64,000 nt of DNA from Lentimicrobiaceae bacterium (GTDB taxonomy: Bacteria > Bacteroidota > Bacteroidia > Bacteroidales > F082): NCBI GenBank assembly GCA_015061315.1, contig SUWV01000001.1, positions 62,001 to 126,000 on the forward strand, read 5' to 3'. Positions 9,042 to 18,396 of the stretch are shown one piece after another. A model generated the notes under the pieces. It did no database searches. It was given only the letters and a program-made list of their open reading frames with translations, and had not been told where the DNA came from. A program made the translations under genes and the position numbers. Numbering within the stretch: the stretch's first letter is position 1; each line of letters opens with the position of its first letter.

Positions 9042-10027
9042 TTCTTAAAATTCTCGATAACATATTTAGCAATCTGCACTGCGTTAGTAGCAGCGCCTTT
9101 TCTGATATTATCAGATACAAGCCACATATTCAACGACTTATCTCTACTGAAATCGCGACGTAAGCGACCAACGAAAACCTCGTCTTTGTCGTATGCCATC
9201 ACTGGTGTCGGATAAATATTCTCACTTGGATTGTCATAAACGACAACGCCTTCCGACTTCGACAAAATATCTCTAACTTCATCTAAATCAAAGTCATGTT
9301 CAAATTCAACATTGATACTTTCCGAATGACCACCATAAACAGGCACGCGAACTACAGTAGCAGTAACAGCAATATCAGAATGTAAAATCTTATTAGTCTC
9401 GAAAACAAGTTTCTCTTCCTCAGCAGTATAGCCATTATCTAAAAAGTTACCGCCATGAGGAATCACATTCTCGTGGATTTGGCACGGATATGCTGGATTA
9501 TCCGACACTTCGCCTCTTTGTTCGCAGGCAAGCTGATCTAAACCTTTCTGTCCGCTACCACTCACCGATTGATATGTGGAAATCACCAAGCGCTTGGCAT
9601 TGTACTTTTTATGTAATGGAGCTAATGCCATCAACATACAAATTGTTGTACAATTAGGATTTGCAATTATGTGATTATCAACATTTATATCAGAGGCATT
9701 GATTTCTGGTACAACGAGAGGAATTTCTTTATCCTTGCGCCAAGCTGAACTATTATCTATTACATAAGTTCCTTTTTCAGCAAATTTCTTAGCATATTGA
9801 AGCGACACTTCTGCTCCTGCCGAAAATATTGCAATATCAGGAATTTCCTCAACAGCTTGATCTACAGATATTATAGTTATTTCTTTATCTTCGTATTTAA
9901 TTTTCTTACCTACAGATTTCTCTGATGCGGCTACGATTATTTCATCTACGGGCAATTTCTGTTCGCTCAAAACTTGTAACATCTTCTGCCCTACTAAACC
10001 CGTAGCTCCAATAACAGCGACTTTCAT
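9038..10027 (-). CDS. asd: Aspartate-semialdehyde dehydrogenase
   Basis: Reduces aspartyl phosphate to aspartate semialdehyde for Lys/DAP, Thr and Met synthesis; 329 residues. The N-terminal NADP-binding GATGLVGQKML is present. The catalytic Cys sits in NPNCTTICMLMALAPLH, and the substrate-binding His in VPVYGGHSESINVEF. First gene of a likely asd-ribF-C69 transcript; overlaps ribF by 4 nt. Confidence 0.96.
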   Translation of the reverse strand: MKVAVIGATGLVGQKMLQVLSEQKLPVDEIIVAASEKSVGKKIKYEDKEITIISVDQAVEEIPDIAIFSAGAEVSLQYAKKFAEKGTYVIDNSSAWRKDKEIPLVVPEINASDINVDNHIIANPNCTTICMLMALAPLHKKYNAKRLVISTYQSVSGSGQKGLDQLACEQRGEVSDNPAYPCQIHENVIPHGGNFLDNGYTAEEEKLVFETNKILHSDIAVTATVVRVPVYGGHSESINVEFEHDFDLDEVRDILSKSEGVVVYDNPSENIYPTPVMAYDKDEVFVGRLRRDFSRDKSLNMWLVSDNIRKGAATNAVQIAKYVIENFKK

Positions 10028-10158
10028 TTCTTAAAATATATTTACAAAATGTGACACTTTTTTACTTATCTCACACTCATTTTTAACATTTTTTAACACA
10101 AAAGTTAAAGTTAGTTAAAAATCAGTATTATATAAAAAATTTGTTATACTTTTACATG
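10028..10158 (-). other. asd leader, no recognised element
   Basis: About 130 nt of AT-rich leader between the predicted promoter and the asd start, with several TTAACA/GTTAAA words. I see no lysine riboswitch, tRNA-like fold or leader peptide. Confidence 0.4.
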
Positions 10159-10166
10159 CAAATATA
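10159..10166 (-). promoter_or_regulatory. -7 promoter element of asd operon
   Basis: Minus strand reads TATATTTG (TAnnTTTG) followed by CATG. It implies a long 5' leader for asd. Confidence 0.5.
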
Positions 10167-10205
10167 CGAATTTATTACGAACCTTAAAAGCAAAACCTTA
10201 AAACT

Positions 10206-11927
10206 ATGAAACATATATTTTGCACCTTATTAATTATATTTTACCTTACAGCGAGTCAGGCACAAATCATACAAGAAAACGATATTGTCATAAACGAAAT
10301 CATGGCAGATCCGAGTCCGGCTGTTGCTTTGCCCGAATGGGAATATATTGAATTATATAACGTAAGTGAAAACACAATAAACATTCGCGACTGGACTTTA
10401 ATTATAGGTAAAAAAGAATATATTTTTGAAAACGACATTGAAATTCAATCTGATGAATATCTTGTCTTATGTCATAACAATGCTGTTGAGGATTTATCTA
10501 AATTCGGTAATTGTCATGCTTTCTCTTCTTTTCAAATAACTAATTCTGGGTTAAATATATCTTTGATTGACAATAATGACAAGCTGATTTCATCGGTGAA
10601 TTTTGATATTTCTTGGCATTCAACGTCTTATAAAGAAGAAGGAGGCTGGTCGTTAGAACAAATCGATCCATTCAATCCATGCGTAGGAAAAAACAATTGG
10701 GGAAGTAGCATTTCAAAAAACGGCGGCACTCCTTCTATGCCAAACTCCATCTTAAACAATAATCCCATACCGCCAAAATTAGATCACATAAATCTTGATT
10801 CAACTAACTGCATAGAAGTGTTCTTTAATCAGAATATGAATTTATCAACAATACAAAATATTGATAATTATAGAATTAGTGAATTAGATTTAAAACCACA
10901 AAAAATAGAGTCAGTAAAATATAAAAACAACTACGTCAAACTTTATTTCGATTTTATCTTTGAAGAAAATAAATTATACACACTCAATATTGATAATGTG
11001 ACAAACTGTAAGGACATTCCTCCTGAAGACGAAATATTAGTTCAGTTTGGAATTCCTTCTTCTGCAAATCGTAATGATGTTATTATCAACGAGATTTTAT
11101 TCAATCCTATAAATCCTGGTGTCGATTATTTGGAATTATATAATCGTTCCGATAAAGTAATTGACTTGAAAGAACTTACATTTGGGACAATAAAAATAAG
11201 TTTTCCAAATCCAGCAGATACTACACTAAAAGATATTATTAATGAAAGTCGATATTTATTACCACATTCATATACTTTACTTTCAACAGACAGCGAAATA
11301 GTTAAATATCAATATAATATAAAAGACAAGGATGATAATAACTTTATTGAAGTTATATCATTTCCATCATTACCAAACACAGAAGGAAGAGTTGTTATTT
11401 GCGACAAAGCATCGACAATTATTGATGAGATGTATTATTCAGAAAAGATGCACTACGAGTTATTGACTGTTACCCAAGGTGTTTCATTAGAAAGAATATC
11501 ATTTGAGAAATCTTCATTAGATGAAAGCAATTGGCATTCTGCATCTTTTAATTACAATTATGGAACTCCGGGATATAAAAATTCTATGGCTGCTGATTCT
11601 AAAAATGAAGTCTCTGAAAATGAAATCGACATTATTCCAGAAATATTTTCTCCAAACGGCGATGCTTACGATGACATTTGCAGCATATATTATAATCTCG
11701 ATAAAAACGGATATTCGATAAATATAAAGGTTTTCAATTCAAATGGATTGTTGGTAAGAAATTTATTGAACAATAATCTTACTAACAGTCAAGATGTTAT
11801 ATATTGGGACGGTTGCGACGACAATAATCGAATCGTCGAAGCAGGGATTTATATCATTATGATAGAAATCTTTGATTTGGAAGGAAATGTTAAAAGATTT
11901 AAGAAAGTGGTGACGGTGGCGATTTGA
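10206..11927 (+). CDS. Secreted lamin-tail-domain protein with FlgD-like/CHU_C-type C-terminus
   Basis: A 573-residue protein with signal peptide MKHIFCTLLIIFYLTASQAQ. Two lamin-tail domain copies are visible: one at about 25-160 starting IVINEIMADPSPAV, with PEWEYIELYN; the second at about 295-430 starting DVIINEILFNPINPG, with VDYLELYNRS. Between them lies an Ig-like region containing VEVFFNQNM-type strands. The C-terminus (about 480-573) begins EIFSPNGDAYDD and continues with a FlgD-like Ig fold, the gliding-associated (type B T9SS) pattern. Probably a surface-anchored adhesin-like protein; function unknown. Monocistronic by position. Confidence 0.85.
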   Translation: MKHIFCTLLIIFYLTASQAQIIQENDIVINEIMADPSPAVALPEWEYIELYNVSENTINIRDWTLIIGKKEYIFENDIEIQSDEYLVLCHNNAVEDLSKFGNCHAFSSFQITNSGLNISLIDNNDKLISSVNFDISWHSTSYKEEGGWSLEQIDPFNPCVGKNNWGSSISKNGGTPSMPNSILNNNPIPPKLDHINLDSTNCIEVFFNQNMNLSTIQNIDNYRISELDLKPQKIESVKYKNNYVKLYFDFIFEENKLYTLNIDNVTNCKDIPPEDEILVQFGIPSSANRNDVIINEILFNPINPGVDYLELYNRSDKVIDLKELTFGTIKISFPNPADTTLKDIINESRYLLPHSYTLLSTDSEIVKYQYNIKDKDDNNFIEVISFPSLPNTEGRVVICDKASTIIDEMYYSEKMHYELLTVTQGVSLERISFEKSSLDESNWHSASFNYNYGTPGYKNSMAADSKNEVSENEIDIIPEIFSPNGDAYDDICSIYYNLDKNGYSINIKVFNSNGLLVRNLLNNNLTNSQDVIYWDGCDDNNRIVEAGIYIIMIEIFDLEGNVKRFKKVVTVAI

Positions 11928-11929
11928 AG

Positions 11930-12165
11930 TCTATGAGACTACAAGACAACGAGACAACAAGTAGAGACGTGACACTAATATGGTTGATAAATCTTTATAT
12001 GAAAATAACTAAAACATATTTCAACCATATTATGGTGCGTCTTAATTAAGTCTACGAGACAACGAGACAACAAGACAACAAGTAATTGATAATTATTAAC
12101 TATTAATTCTACATTTTACATTGTTAATTGTTAATTGTCAATTGTTAATTGTCAACTATCAATAC
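11930..12165. repeat. Composite repeat: octamer arrays flanking a GACG hairpin
   Basis: Fills the gap after the lamin-tail gene. 11932-11970 and 12046-12083 are degenerate 8-nt arrays of GACAACRA type (GACAACGA, GACAACAA). Between them is an inverted repeat, AATATGGTTGA (11977-11987) with TCAACCATATT (12021-12031), bounded by AGACG...CGTCT (11965 to 12042). 12112-12160 is a 7-nt TTGTTAA/TTGTCAA array reaching the end of the DUF1893 gene. Confidence 0.75.
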
Positions 12166-12589
12166 CCCTGTTTCCTATTTCCTGAAATCTTGAAATTCTG
12201 AAAAAAGCCTCTTCAGGATTATCAATATCTAGGCAAAGAGTTTCCATCGGGCATAAGCCATCGCCTTTTCTATTGATTATTCTATCGACTTCACTATCGA
12301 AAGTAATTTTAATATCGTGATTTTTAAACACTTCAACTGCTGGCGAACTTATTGTTGGAGTAAAGACTTCTTTAACACCAGCGAATACCATGAGCAAGGC
12401 TGCGGCTTTACCGATGACTTTATCAACAACTATTGAATCAAGGAGTTGCGACTTATCTTCCTGTAATAGTTTCATTAATGGAACAACGCCTCTGTCGTCA
12501 GAGACAAAAACAGAGGCGTCGTTTTTATATATCACAATAGTGTGATTATCATTTAACAAAATTTCTTTTAAGTCGTTAATATTCATCAA
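12152..12589 (-). CDS. DUF1893 domain protein
   Basis: A 145-residue cytoplasmic protein. The N-terminal half has the DUF1893 look: HTIVIYKNDASVFVSDDRG, then DKVIGKAAALLMVFAGV. Such proteins resemble the cytidine-deaminase-like fold, but no activity is established to my knowledge. Last gene of the purH-mre-ECF block, starting 3 nt after the ECF S component. Its stop region is embedded in a TTGTTAA repeat array. Association with the ECF S component suggests a shared but unknown metabolite. Confidence 0.75.
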   Translation of the reverse strand: MMNINDLKEILLNDNHTIVIYKNDASVFVSDDRGVVPLMKLLQEDKSQLLDSIVVDKVIGKAAALLMVFAGVKEVFTPTISSPAVEVFKNHDIKITFDSEVDRIINRKGDGLCPMETLCLDIDNPEEAFFRISRFQEIGNRGIDS

Positions 12590-12592
12590 GAT

Positions 12593-13108
12593 TTATTTAT
12601 TATCGAAATGAGTTAAAATGAAATATACTCCGAGAATTTGTATCATCATTCCAGGAACTCCCAATCTAAAATCTTGAATAGCGATATAAAACGATGATGT
12701 CATCGCCCATTCTACCAAAGTTCCTACAACTTGATAAATCAAAACAATCATCAACAAATTAAGTATAGAAATCTTTTGAGTTTTATTTGCCACAAAAGAT
12801 GCTGATAATGCCAAAACTATTGATTTTGTCAATATTGCAGGAAGCAAGTTCAACACTGGCATCCCGAATAATAACGAATTAATGACAGGAGATAATATCG
12901 CCGTCATAACACCCACTTTGAAGCCATATTTATAGGAAGCAACGAAAGTGAAGAAATAAATAGGCAGCAATATTTTTCCTCCATTAGGAATCAAGTGACA
13001 CAGTTGAGGCAAAGCAATATTTCCTATAACAAAAAGAATTGCAAGGAGATATGTCTTTATTTCAGATAATCTGTAATTGTAAATCCTTATTTCTTTTTCC
13101 ATAATCAT
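12593..13108 (-). CDS. ECF transporter substrate-binding (S) component
   Basis: A 171-residue integral membrane protein with about five or six hydrophobic segments. The blocks LLPIYFFTFVASYKYGFKVG and LSPVINSLLFGMPVLNLLPA look like S components of energy-coupling factor vitamin importers. No ATPase (EcfA) or EcfT genes are nearby, so it would use a shared module elsewhere. Substrate not assignable. Its start overlaps the TlpA gene stop by 1 nt. Confidence 0.75.
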   Translation of the reverse strand: MIMEKEIRIYNYRLSEIKTYLLAILFVIGNIALPQLCHLIPNGGKILLPIYFFTFVASYKYGFKVGVMTAILSPVINSLLFGMPVLNLLPAILTKSIVLALSASFVANKTQKISILNLLMIVLIYQVVGTLVEWAMTSSFYIAIQDFRLGVPGMMIQILGVYFILTHFDNK

Positions 13109-14208
13109 TACTTATTCAAGATTTCTTCAACTTTATTTCTCAAATCTTCACCTCTTAAATTTTTAGCGATAATAATTCCATTTTCATCGAGAAGAATATT
13201 ACTTGGGATAGATGAAATTGCATAATCTTTAGCGGCAGCATTATTCCAATATTTCAAATCAGAAACGTTATGCCAAATAAGTCCATCACTATTGATAGCT
13301 CTTATCCAGTTAGCCTTTTCCATATCCAAAGAAACTCCCAACACATCAAAGCCTTTTTCGTGATAATCTTTGTAAACAGACACAACATTAGGATTTTCAG
13401 CGCGACAAGGACCACACCATGAAGCCCAGAAATCTACCAATAAAAGCTTCGATTTTCCAACAAGTTCCGACAATGACAACAGATAACCATCTGGTGTTTC
13501 CTGCGTAAAATCCAAATATGGCTGACCAACATCAACACGTTGAAGCTTAGCTATATACTCGTTTAACAATTGTGTATAAACTGTTTCTTCCTTTAATTCA
13601 AAACTATTGACAAAATCTTCAAGTTCATTTAATTCATAATTGTAACGGTTATTGTACAAAATATAAGGTGCAACGATACTGCTTTTATTTTTTGTCAAGA
13701 AAAGATTTCTGTAGTTGGTCAGATTTTTCTCCATCTGTTCGTATGCAGTTCCTATTTTTTCCCTTGCAACTTCATCGTTATTCTGTGCAGACGAATAATA
13801 TTTCTCTCTTACTTCATTAAACTGCTCATTGAGTTTTTTATACTCAGCATTATATTCATTTACAAGCTGTTGGGCATGTGAATCAGTTATAATATTAAAA
13901 CTTTCTCTGCTTTTTACGTCTCCAACAATTTTTACGTCATTATTTTCAGCAAAAAAACGAATAGGATTTAGATCTTTGATTATCAAATAATAATGTATTG
14001 AAGGATCATCATTTTCCACAATGAAATTAACCATATTATCTTGCATCACTGCAGAATCAATGACAATCTTTTCATTCTTCAAAAATTTTTGCAAATAGAT
14101 CTTTTTACCTTCTGCATTTTGAAGTTCAACCTTAACATTAAATGTAGGTTTACTACATGAAGCCATAGCTAACAAAGCTAAAGCAAATGATAACAATCTA
14201 ATTTTCAT
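13108..14208 (-). CDS. TlpA-like thioredoxin lipoprotein with DUF4369 domain
   Basis: A 366-residue predicted lipoprotein: the leader ends ALLAMASCSKP with lipobox Cys18. Residues ~22-115 form a DUF4369-type beta domain, followed by a helical linker (~125-215) and a C-terminal thioredoxin domain with WASWCGPCRAENP (WCGPC redox pair) and a cis-Pro loop near ISSIPSNILLDENG. Acts in the cell envelope as a thiol-disulphide reductase. Unusually placed directly after mreD, where pbp2 and rodA are often found in relatives. Confidence 0.9.
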   Translation of the reverse strand: MKIRLLSFALALLAMASCSKPTFNVKVELQNAEGKKIYLQKFLKNEKIVIDSAVMQDNMVNFIVENDDPSIHYYLIIKDLNPIRFFAENNDVKIVGDVKSRESFNIITDSHAQQLVNEYNAEYKKLNEQFNEVREKYYSSAQNNDEVAREKIGTAYEQMEKNLTNYRNLFLTKNKSSIVAPYILYNNRYNYELNELEDFVNSFELKEETVYTQLLNEYIAKLQRVDVGQPYLDFTQETPDGYLLSLSELVGKSKLLLVDFWASWCGPCRAENPNVVSVYKDYHEKGFDVLGVSLDMEKANWIRAINSDGLIWHNVSDLKYWNNAAAKDYAISSIPSNILLDENGIIIAKNLRGEDLRNKVEEILNK

Positions 14209-14218
14209 AACTATAATT

Positions 14219-14740
14219 TTATATTAATTTCTTTTTATTTTTCTTGAATAACAAAAGTATAATAATTATTAACATTAAAGAACTTAAAACGCTCAATAAT
14301 GTTTGCATCAATACTATTCCGAATAGTTTAAAACTAAATGCTTCCAACATGAATAACAGCATGTTATGAGCTAAAAGCATAAGTAAGGAATATACAATAA
14401 ACCTTCCTGCACCCATATTGTCGAGTGAAGGTTCCTCATTTTCGTTAATATCATTTCTTCTTGTCATCGCATTAATCACAAAAGGTCTTATAAAAGCCAT
14501 AAACACTGTTGCTGAAGCATTTAAGCCAGGCGTACCATTAAATAAATCGACGGCAAAACCCATTGCAAAACCTGATAGAAGCAGTTGCCAATTAGGAATG
14601 TTGAATGGCAACAAGAAGATATACAAGACGTAAACGTAAGGATGAATATAATAACCTAGACGAATATCATCAATCACCAACACTTGCAGGAGAAGCAAGC
14701 CAACGAAACGTAAAAAATTTATTATCAATCTATTGTTCAT
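14219..14740 (-). CDS. mreD: Rod shape-determining protein MreD
   Basis: A 173-residue protein with about five transmembrane helices and the MreD-like block NIPNWQLLLSGFAMGFAVDL. Inner-membrane partner of MreC in the elongasome. Starts 4 nt after mreC. Confidence 0.88.
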   Translation of the reverse strand: MNNRLIINFLRFVGLLLLQVLVIDDIRLGYYIHPYVYVLYIFLLPFNIPNWQLLLSGFAMGFAVDLFNGTPGLNASATVFMAFIRPFVINAMTRRNDINENEEPSLDNMGAGRFIVYSLLMLLAHNMLLFMLEAFSFKLFGIVLMQTLLSVLSSLMLIIIILLLFKKNKKKLI

Positions 14741-14744
14741 CGTA

Positions 14745-15551
14745 TCATTGATTTATGGTGAGTGAATCTATTTCTGTTTCATGCAAATTCTCTATCACAA
14801 AAACGTGACGTAAAGTACTGAAGTTGGTCGAAAAACGAATTTTTGCTGTATTGAAATCCTTTGATTCCTTATTAAGCATTTCCTCAATAGTTCCGACCAT
14901 AATATCAGAAGGATAAATATTTGAGAAACCACTTGTTACAAGAGTATCGCCATTATTTAAATGCAGATGCAATGGAATATCACTCACCGTTCCATAACGA
15001 TAGTCAGTATTACCCCAGCTCACATTTGCAATATGCTGATTACCTGTAAATCTCGCACTTATAACAGAATATGAATGTAACATGCTCATCACGGATGCGT
15101 AATTCTCTGTCACATTTACGATTTTTCCGACAACGCCTTTTTCGCATATCACACCCATATCTTTTTTAAGACCATCTTTTCTTCCTTTATCGATAAGCAA
15201 ATAATTATTAACATTATTAACACTATTGTTGATAACATTAGCTGGAATGAAGTTAAAATCGTGCGACAAAGAATCACATACAAGATTTGTGTCAGCATTG
15301 ATTTTATACAACTCACTCATAAGCATAGCGTTATGCTCAAGCATCAACTTATTTTCTTCTTTAAGGGAGAAATAGTCAGTAAAATTGGTTTTTGTCTTAA
15401 AGAAACTGCCTGATATAGCATTTCCGACCTTAGTCAATTTACGTTTTTGATATGGAAGGTTTTTTATCAACATCGTGATACACAACACTTCCAATATCAA
15501 AAACAGTAAGATATAATGATATTTCTTTAAAAATTTTAGTAAGCTATACAT
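14745..15551 (-). CDS. mreC: Rod shape-determining protein MreC
   Basis: A 268-residue bitopic protein: N-terminal transmembrane segment (~10-30), a coiled-coil-prone stretch (~60-85), then the beta-rich periplasmic domain with LIDKGRKDGLKKDMGVI and GVVGKIVNVTENYASVMS, diagnostic of MreC. Scaffold linking MreB to periplasmic wall synthesis. In operon with mreB (16 nt upstream) and mreD. Confidence 0.93.
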   Translation of the reverse strand: MYSLLKFLKKYHYILLFLILEVLCITMLIKNLPYQKRKLTKVGNAISGSFFKTKTNFTDYFSLKEENKLMLEHNAMLMSELYKINADTNLVCDSLSHDFNFIPANVINNSVNNVNNYLLIDKGRKDGLKKDMGVICEKGVVGKIVNVTENYASVMSMLHSYSVISARFTGNQHIANVSWGNTDYRYGTVSDIPLHLHLNNGDTLVTSGFSNIYPSDIMVGTIEEMLNKESKDFNTAKIRFSTNFSTLRHVFVIENLHETEIDSLTINQ

Positions 15552-15567
15552 GACTTTTCAATCCAGA

Positions 15568-16590
15568 TTATTTAATCAGGAATGGGAATTTGTCAAAGTT
15601 TTTAAGAGCGATGCCAGTACCGCGAGCCACTGCTCTCAAAGGATCGTCGGCTACATGGATAGGCAATTTTGTCTTAGCATGGAGACGTTTGTCGAGACCA
15701 CGGAGTAAGGCGCCACCACCAGTAAGATAAATACCTGTGCGATAAATATCTGCTGCTAATTCTGGAGGCGTTTGTTCCAAAGCATTAAGCACAGCAGTCT
15801 CAATCTTAGAGATGCTCTTATCCAAGCAATATGCTATTTCTGAATAGTTTACCTTTATTTCCTTCGGAATACCTGTCAACATATCGCGACCATGGACTGC
15901 ATATTCCTCTGGTGGATTGTCAAGCTCTGTCAAAGCTGAACCGACCTCTATTTTAATCATCTCAGCTGTTCTTTCACCGACGTGCATATTATGTTGCTTA
16001 CGCATATATTCAACAATCTCATCGGTAAAGTCATCACCAGCGGTACGAATTGATTTATTATTAACGATACCACCGAGGGCAATGACAGCGATTTCACTTG
16101 TGCCGCCTCCAATATCGACGATCATATTACCCATCGGTTCAAGAACGTCGATGCCGATACCGATAGCTGCTGCCATTGGCTCATGAATAAGACGAACTTC
16201 CTTAGCGCCAGCTTGTTCCGCTGAATCTTTAACAGCTCTCTCCTCAACTTCAGTAATGCCAGAAGGTATACAGATAACCATCTTCAAAGCAGGTGGGAAA
16301 ATACTATTATGGAAATTAATCATCTTGATCATCTCTCTCAACATATATTCCGCAGCCTGGAAATCTGCTATAACACCATCTCGCAATGGTCTGATAGTCT
16401 TGATATTTTCATGAGTTTTTCCATGCATCATCATAGCACGTTTACCAACAGCCATGATTTTCTGTGTGTCCCTTTGAATTGCAACTATCGAAGGTTCATC
16501 AACAACCACCTTATCGTTATAAATAATAATGGTGTTGGCTGTGCCCAAGTCGATTGCTAATTCCTTATTGAAAAAAGAAAATAAACCCAT
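15568..16590 (-). CDS. mreB: Actin-like rod shape protein MreB
   Basis: A 340-residue actin homologue. ATPase motifs: phosphate 1 IDLGTANTIIIY, phosphate 2 MIVDIGGGTSEIAVIALGG, adenosine motif GIYLTGGGALLRGLDKRL. The N-terminal amphipathic start MGLFSFFNKELAIDLG is typical. Guides elongation of the lateral wall. Preceded by purH and followed by mreC/mreD. Confidence 0.97.
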   Translation of the reverse strand: MGLFSFFNKELAIDLGTANTIIIYNDKVVVDEPSIVAIQRDTQKIMAVGKRAMMMHGKTHENIKTIRPLRDGVIADFQAAEYMLREMIKMINFHNSIFPPALKMVICIPSGITEVEERAVKDSAEQAGAKEVRLIHEPMAAAIGIGIDVLEPMGNMIVDIGGGTSEIAVIALGGIVNNKSIRTAGDDFTDEIVEYMRKQHNMHVGERTAEMIKIEVGSALTELDNPPEEYAVHGRDMLTGIPKEIKVNYSEIAYCLDKSISKIETAVLNALEQTPPELAADIYRTGIYLTGGGALLRGLDKRLHAKTKLPIHVADDPLRAVARGTGIALKNFDKFPFLIK

Positions 16591-16609
16591 TTTTGTTAAT
16601 AATTTTTAA

Positions 16610-18127
16610 TTAGTGTTTAAAGTGACGATAGCCAGTGAAGACCATAGCCATATCGTTAGCATTACAATAGTCGATAGAATCTTGATCTTTTATTGAGCCT
16701 CCAGGTTGGATAACTGTCGTAACACCTGCATTATGAGCAATTTCCACACAGTCTGCAAATGGGAAGAAAGCGTCTGATGCCATAACCGCTCCATTAAGAT
16801 CGAAGTCGAAGGACTGAGCTTTTTCGATAGCTTGACGCAAAGCATCAACACGTGAAGTCTGACCTATACCCGAAGCATACAATTGTTTGTTCTTTGCAAG
16901 AACGATAGCATTTGAACGACTATTTTTAACAATCTTATTTGCGAAGATAAGATCTTCAACTTCTTGTGGTTCAATATTTTTATTTGTTACAGTCTTAAAA
17001 TCTTCTGCTGTTTCTGTATGAAGGTCACGATCTTGAGCCAAAATACCGTTAAGAGCTGATTTATAAACCTTTGTTGGGAAATCGTTAGATTTAAGTTTCA
17101 AAACGATTCTGTTTTTCTTTGCGAAAAGAATATCCAAAACGCCTTCGTTATAGTCAGGTGCGACTATGACTTCAAAGAACATCTTGTTAATTTCGTTAGC
17201 TGTCTCAACGTCAATAGCTTTATTACTTACGAAGACACCACCGAAAGCCGAAACAGGGTCGCCAGCCAATGCTGCTTGATAAGCTTCTGCTATTGTAGGA
17301 CGCGATGCTATTCCGCATGGATTGTTATGTTTCAATATCGCAAATGTAGGTTCATCAAACTCACGAATTAAGTTAAGACCAGCTTCTAAGTCTAACAAAT
17401 TGTTGTATGACAAATCTTTACCGTGCAATTTTTCGAAGACGTCGTCAAGTTTGCCGTAGAACACAGCTTTTTGATGAGGATTTTCGCCATAACGCAATTC
17501 GCTGCGATTATCGATATGAATGTTCAAATCAGAAGCATCATCATCTTTTGCAAACCAGTCGTAAATCATTCCATCATAATGCGAACTTGTTGCGAAAGCA
17601 TATTTTGCAAAACGTTTACGATCTTCAATGCTTGTGCAGCCATTTTGATTTTTGTAAAGCTCCATAAATTCGAGGTAATATTTTGAATCTGGAACGATGA
17701 CGACTTCATTGAAGTTTTTAGCTCCGGCACGAATCAAAGAGATACCGCCAATATCTATCTTTTCTATAATCTGAGCTGGGTCGTCGGTTTTCTTCACTGT
17801 TTCTTCAAAAGGATAAAGGTCAACAATGACGAGGTCGAAAGCAGGGATTTCATACTGCTTCATTTCTTCGACATCTTTCTCATTTTGCAAACGACCTAAG
17901 ATACCTCCAAATACTTTTGGGTGCAAAGTCTTAACACGACCTCCAAGAATAGAAGGATATGTAGTTAAGGATTCTATAGTCTTAACAGTATCGTCAAGTT
18001 CTTTAATAAAATCGTATGTTCCGCCAGTAGCGTAAATTTGAACATCATGCTCTTTCAACAAAGCAACTATTTTATCTAAATTAGTCTTGTAAAAGACTGA
18101 TATTAAACAGGTTTTAATCTTTTTCAA
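16610..18127 (-). CDS. purH: Bifunctional AICAR transformylase / IMP cyclohydrolase
   Basis: Catalyses the last two steps of IMP synthesis; 505 residues. The N-terminal IMP cyclohydrolase domain has ATGGTYDFIKEL and GGRVKTLHPKVFGGIL; the transformylase half has the Lys-His pair in FAILKHNNPCGIA and the C-terminal DAFFPFADCVEIAHNAGVT. The best start is TTG at 18127 (TTG AAA AAG), which fits the family N-terminus MKKIK. Upstream of mreB on one strand, the usual Bacteroidota arrangement. Confidence 0.95.
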   Translation of the reverse strand: MKKIKTCLISVFYKTNLDKIVALLKEHDVQIYATGGTYDFIKELDDTVKTIESLTTYPSILGGRVKTLHPKVFGGILGRLQNEKDVEEMKQYEIPAFDLVIVDLYPFEETVKKTDDPAQIIEKIDIGGISLIRAGAKNFNEVVIVPDSKYYLEFMELYKNQNGCTSIEDRKRFAKYAFATSSHYDGMIYDWFAKDDDASDLNIHIDNRSELRYGENPHQKAVFYGKLDDVFEKLHGKDLSYNNLLDLEAGLNLIREFDEPTFAILKHNNPCGIASRPTIAEAYQAALAGDPVSAFGGVFVSNKAIDVETANEINKMFFEVIVAPDYNEGVLDILFAKKNRIVLKLKSNDFPTKVYKSALNGILAQDRDLHTETAEDFKTVTNKNIEPQEVEDLIFANKIVKNSRSNAIVLAKNKQLYASGIGQTSRVDALRQAIEKAQSFDFDLNGAVMASDAFFPFADCVEIAHNAGVTTVIQPGGSIKDQDSIDYCNANDMAMVFTGYRHFKH

Positions 18128-18242
18128 GGGACTTTAATTTTAAAGTTAAACATATTGCAATAATAAGGAATATAAATCATTAATGAAAGTGTTTTCAAAA
18201 TTTTTTTTAAGAAAAAAAGCTCGTTGATTAAATTAGACACAT

Positions 18243-18296
18243 CTCTATTCATTTACTTGTTGACTCGTTTACTCATTGACTTGTCGACTTTATAAT
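18243..18296. repeat. Degenerate 8-nt tandem repeat (GTTGACTC type)
   Basis: Consecutive octamers ATTTACTT, GTTGACTC, GTTTACTC, ATTGACTT and GTCGACTT in the divergent purH/recJ gap (18128-18396). The rest of that gap is AT-rich with T tracts. Confidence 0.7.
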
Positions 18297-18396
18297 ATCC
18301 TGAATATTAAACAATTATTTTTTTTATTTTTTTTGATGAAAAATGCTTGTAAAAAGGATTAATTATTTGTAATTTTACAAGTCAAATTTTTTTAAA

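Noticed and set aside
10028-10158. Lysine riboswitch before asd
   Set aside because: The leader lacks the length, G-rich stems and conserved core of that riboswitch.
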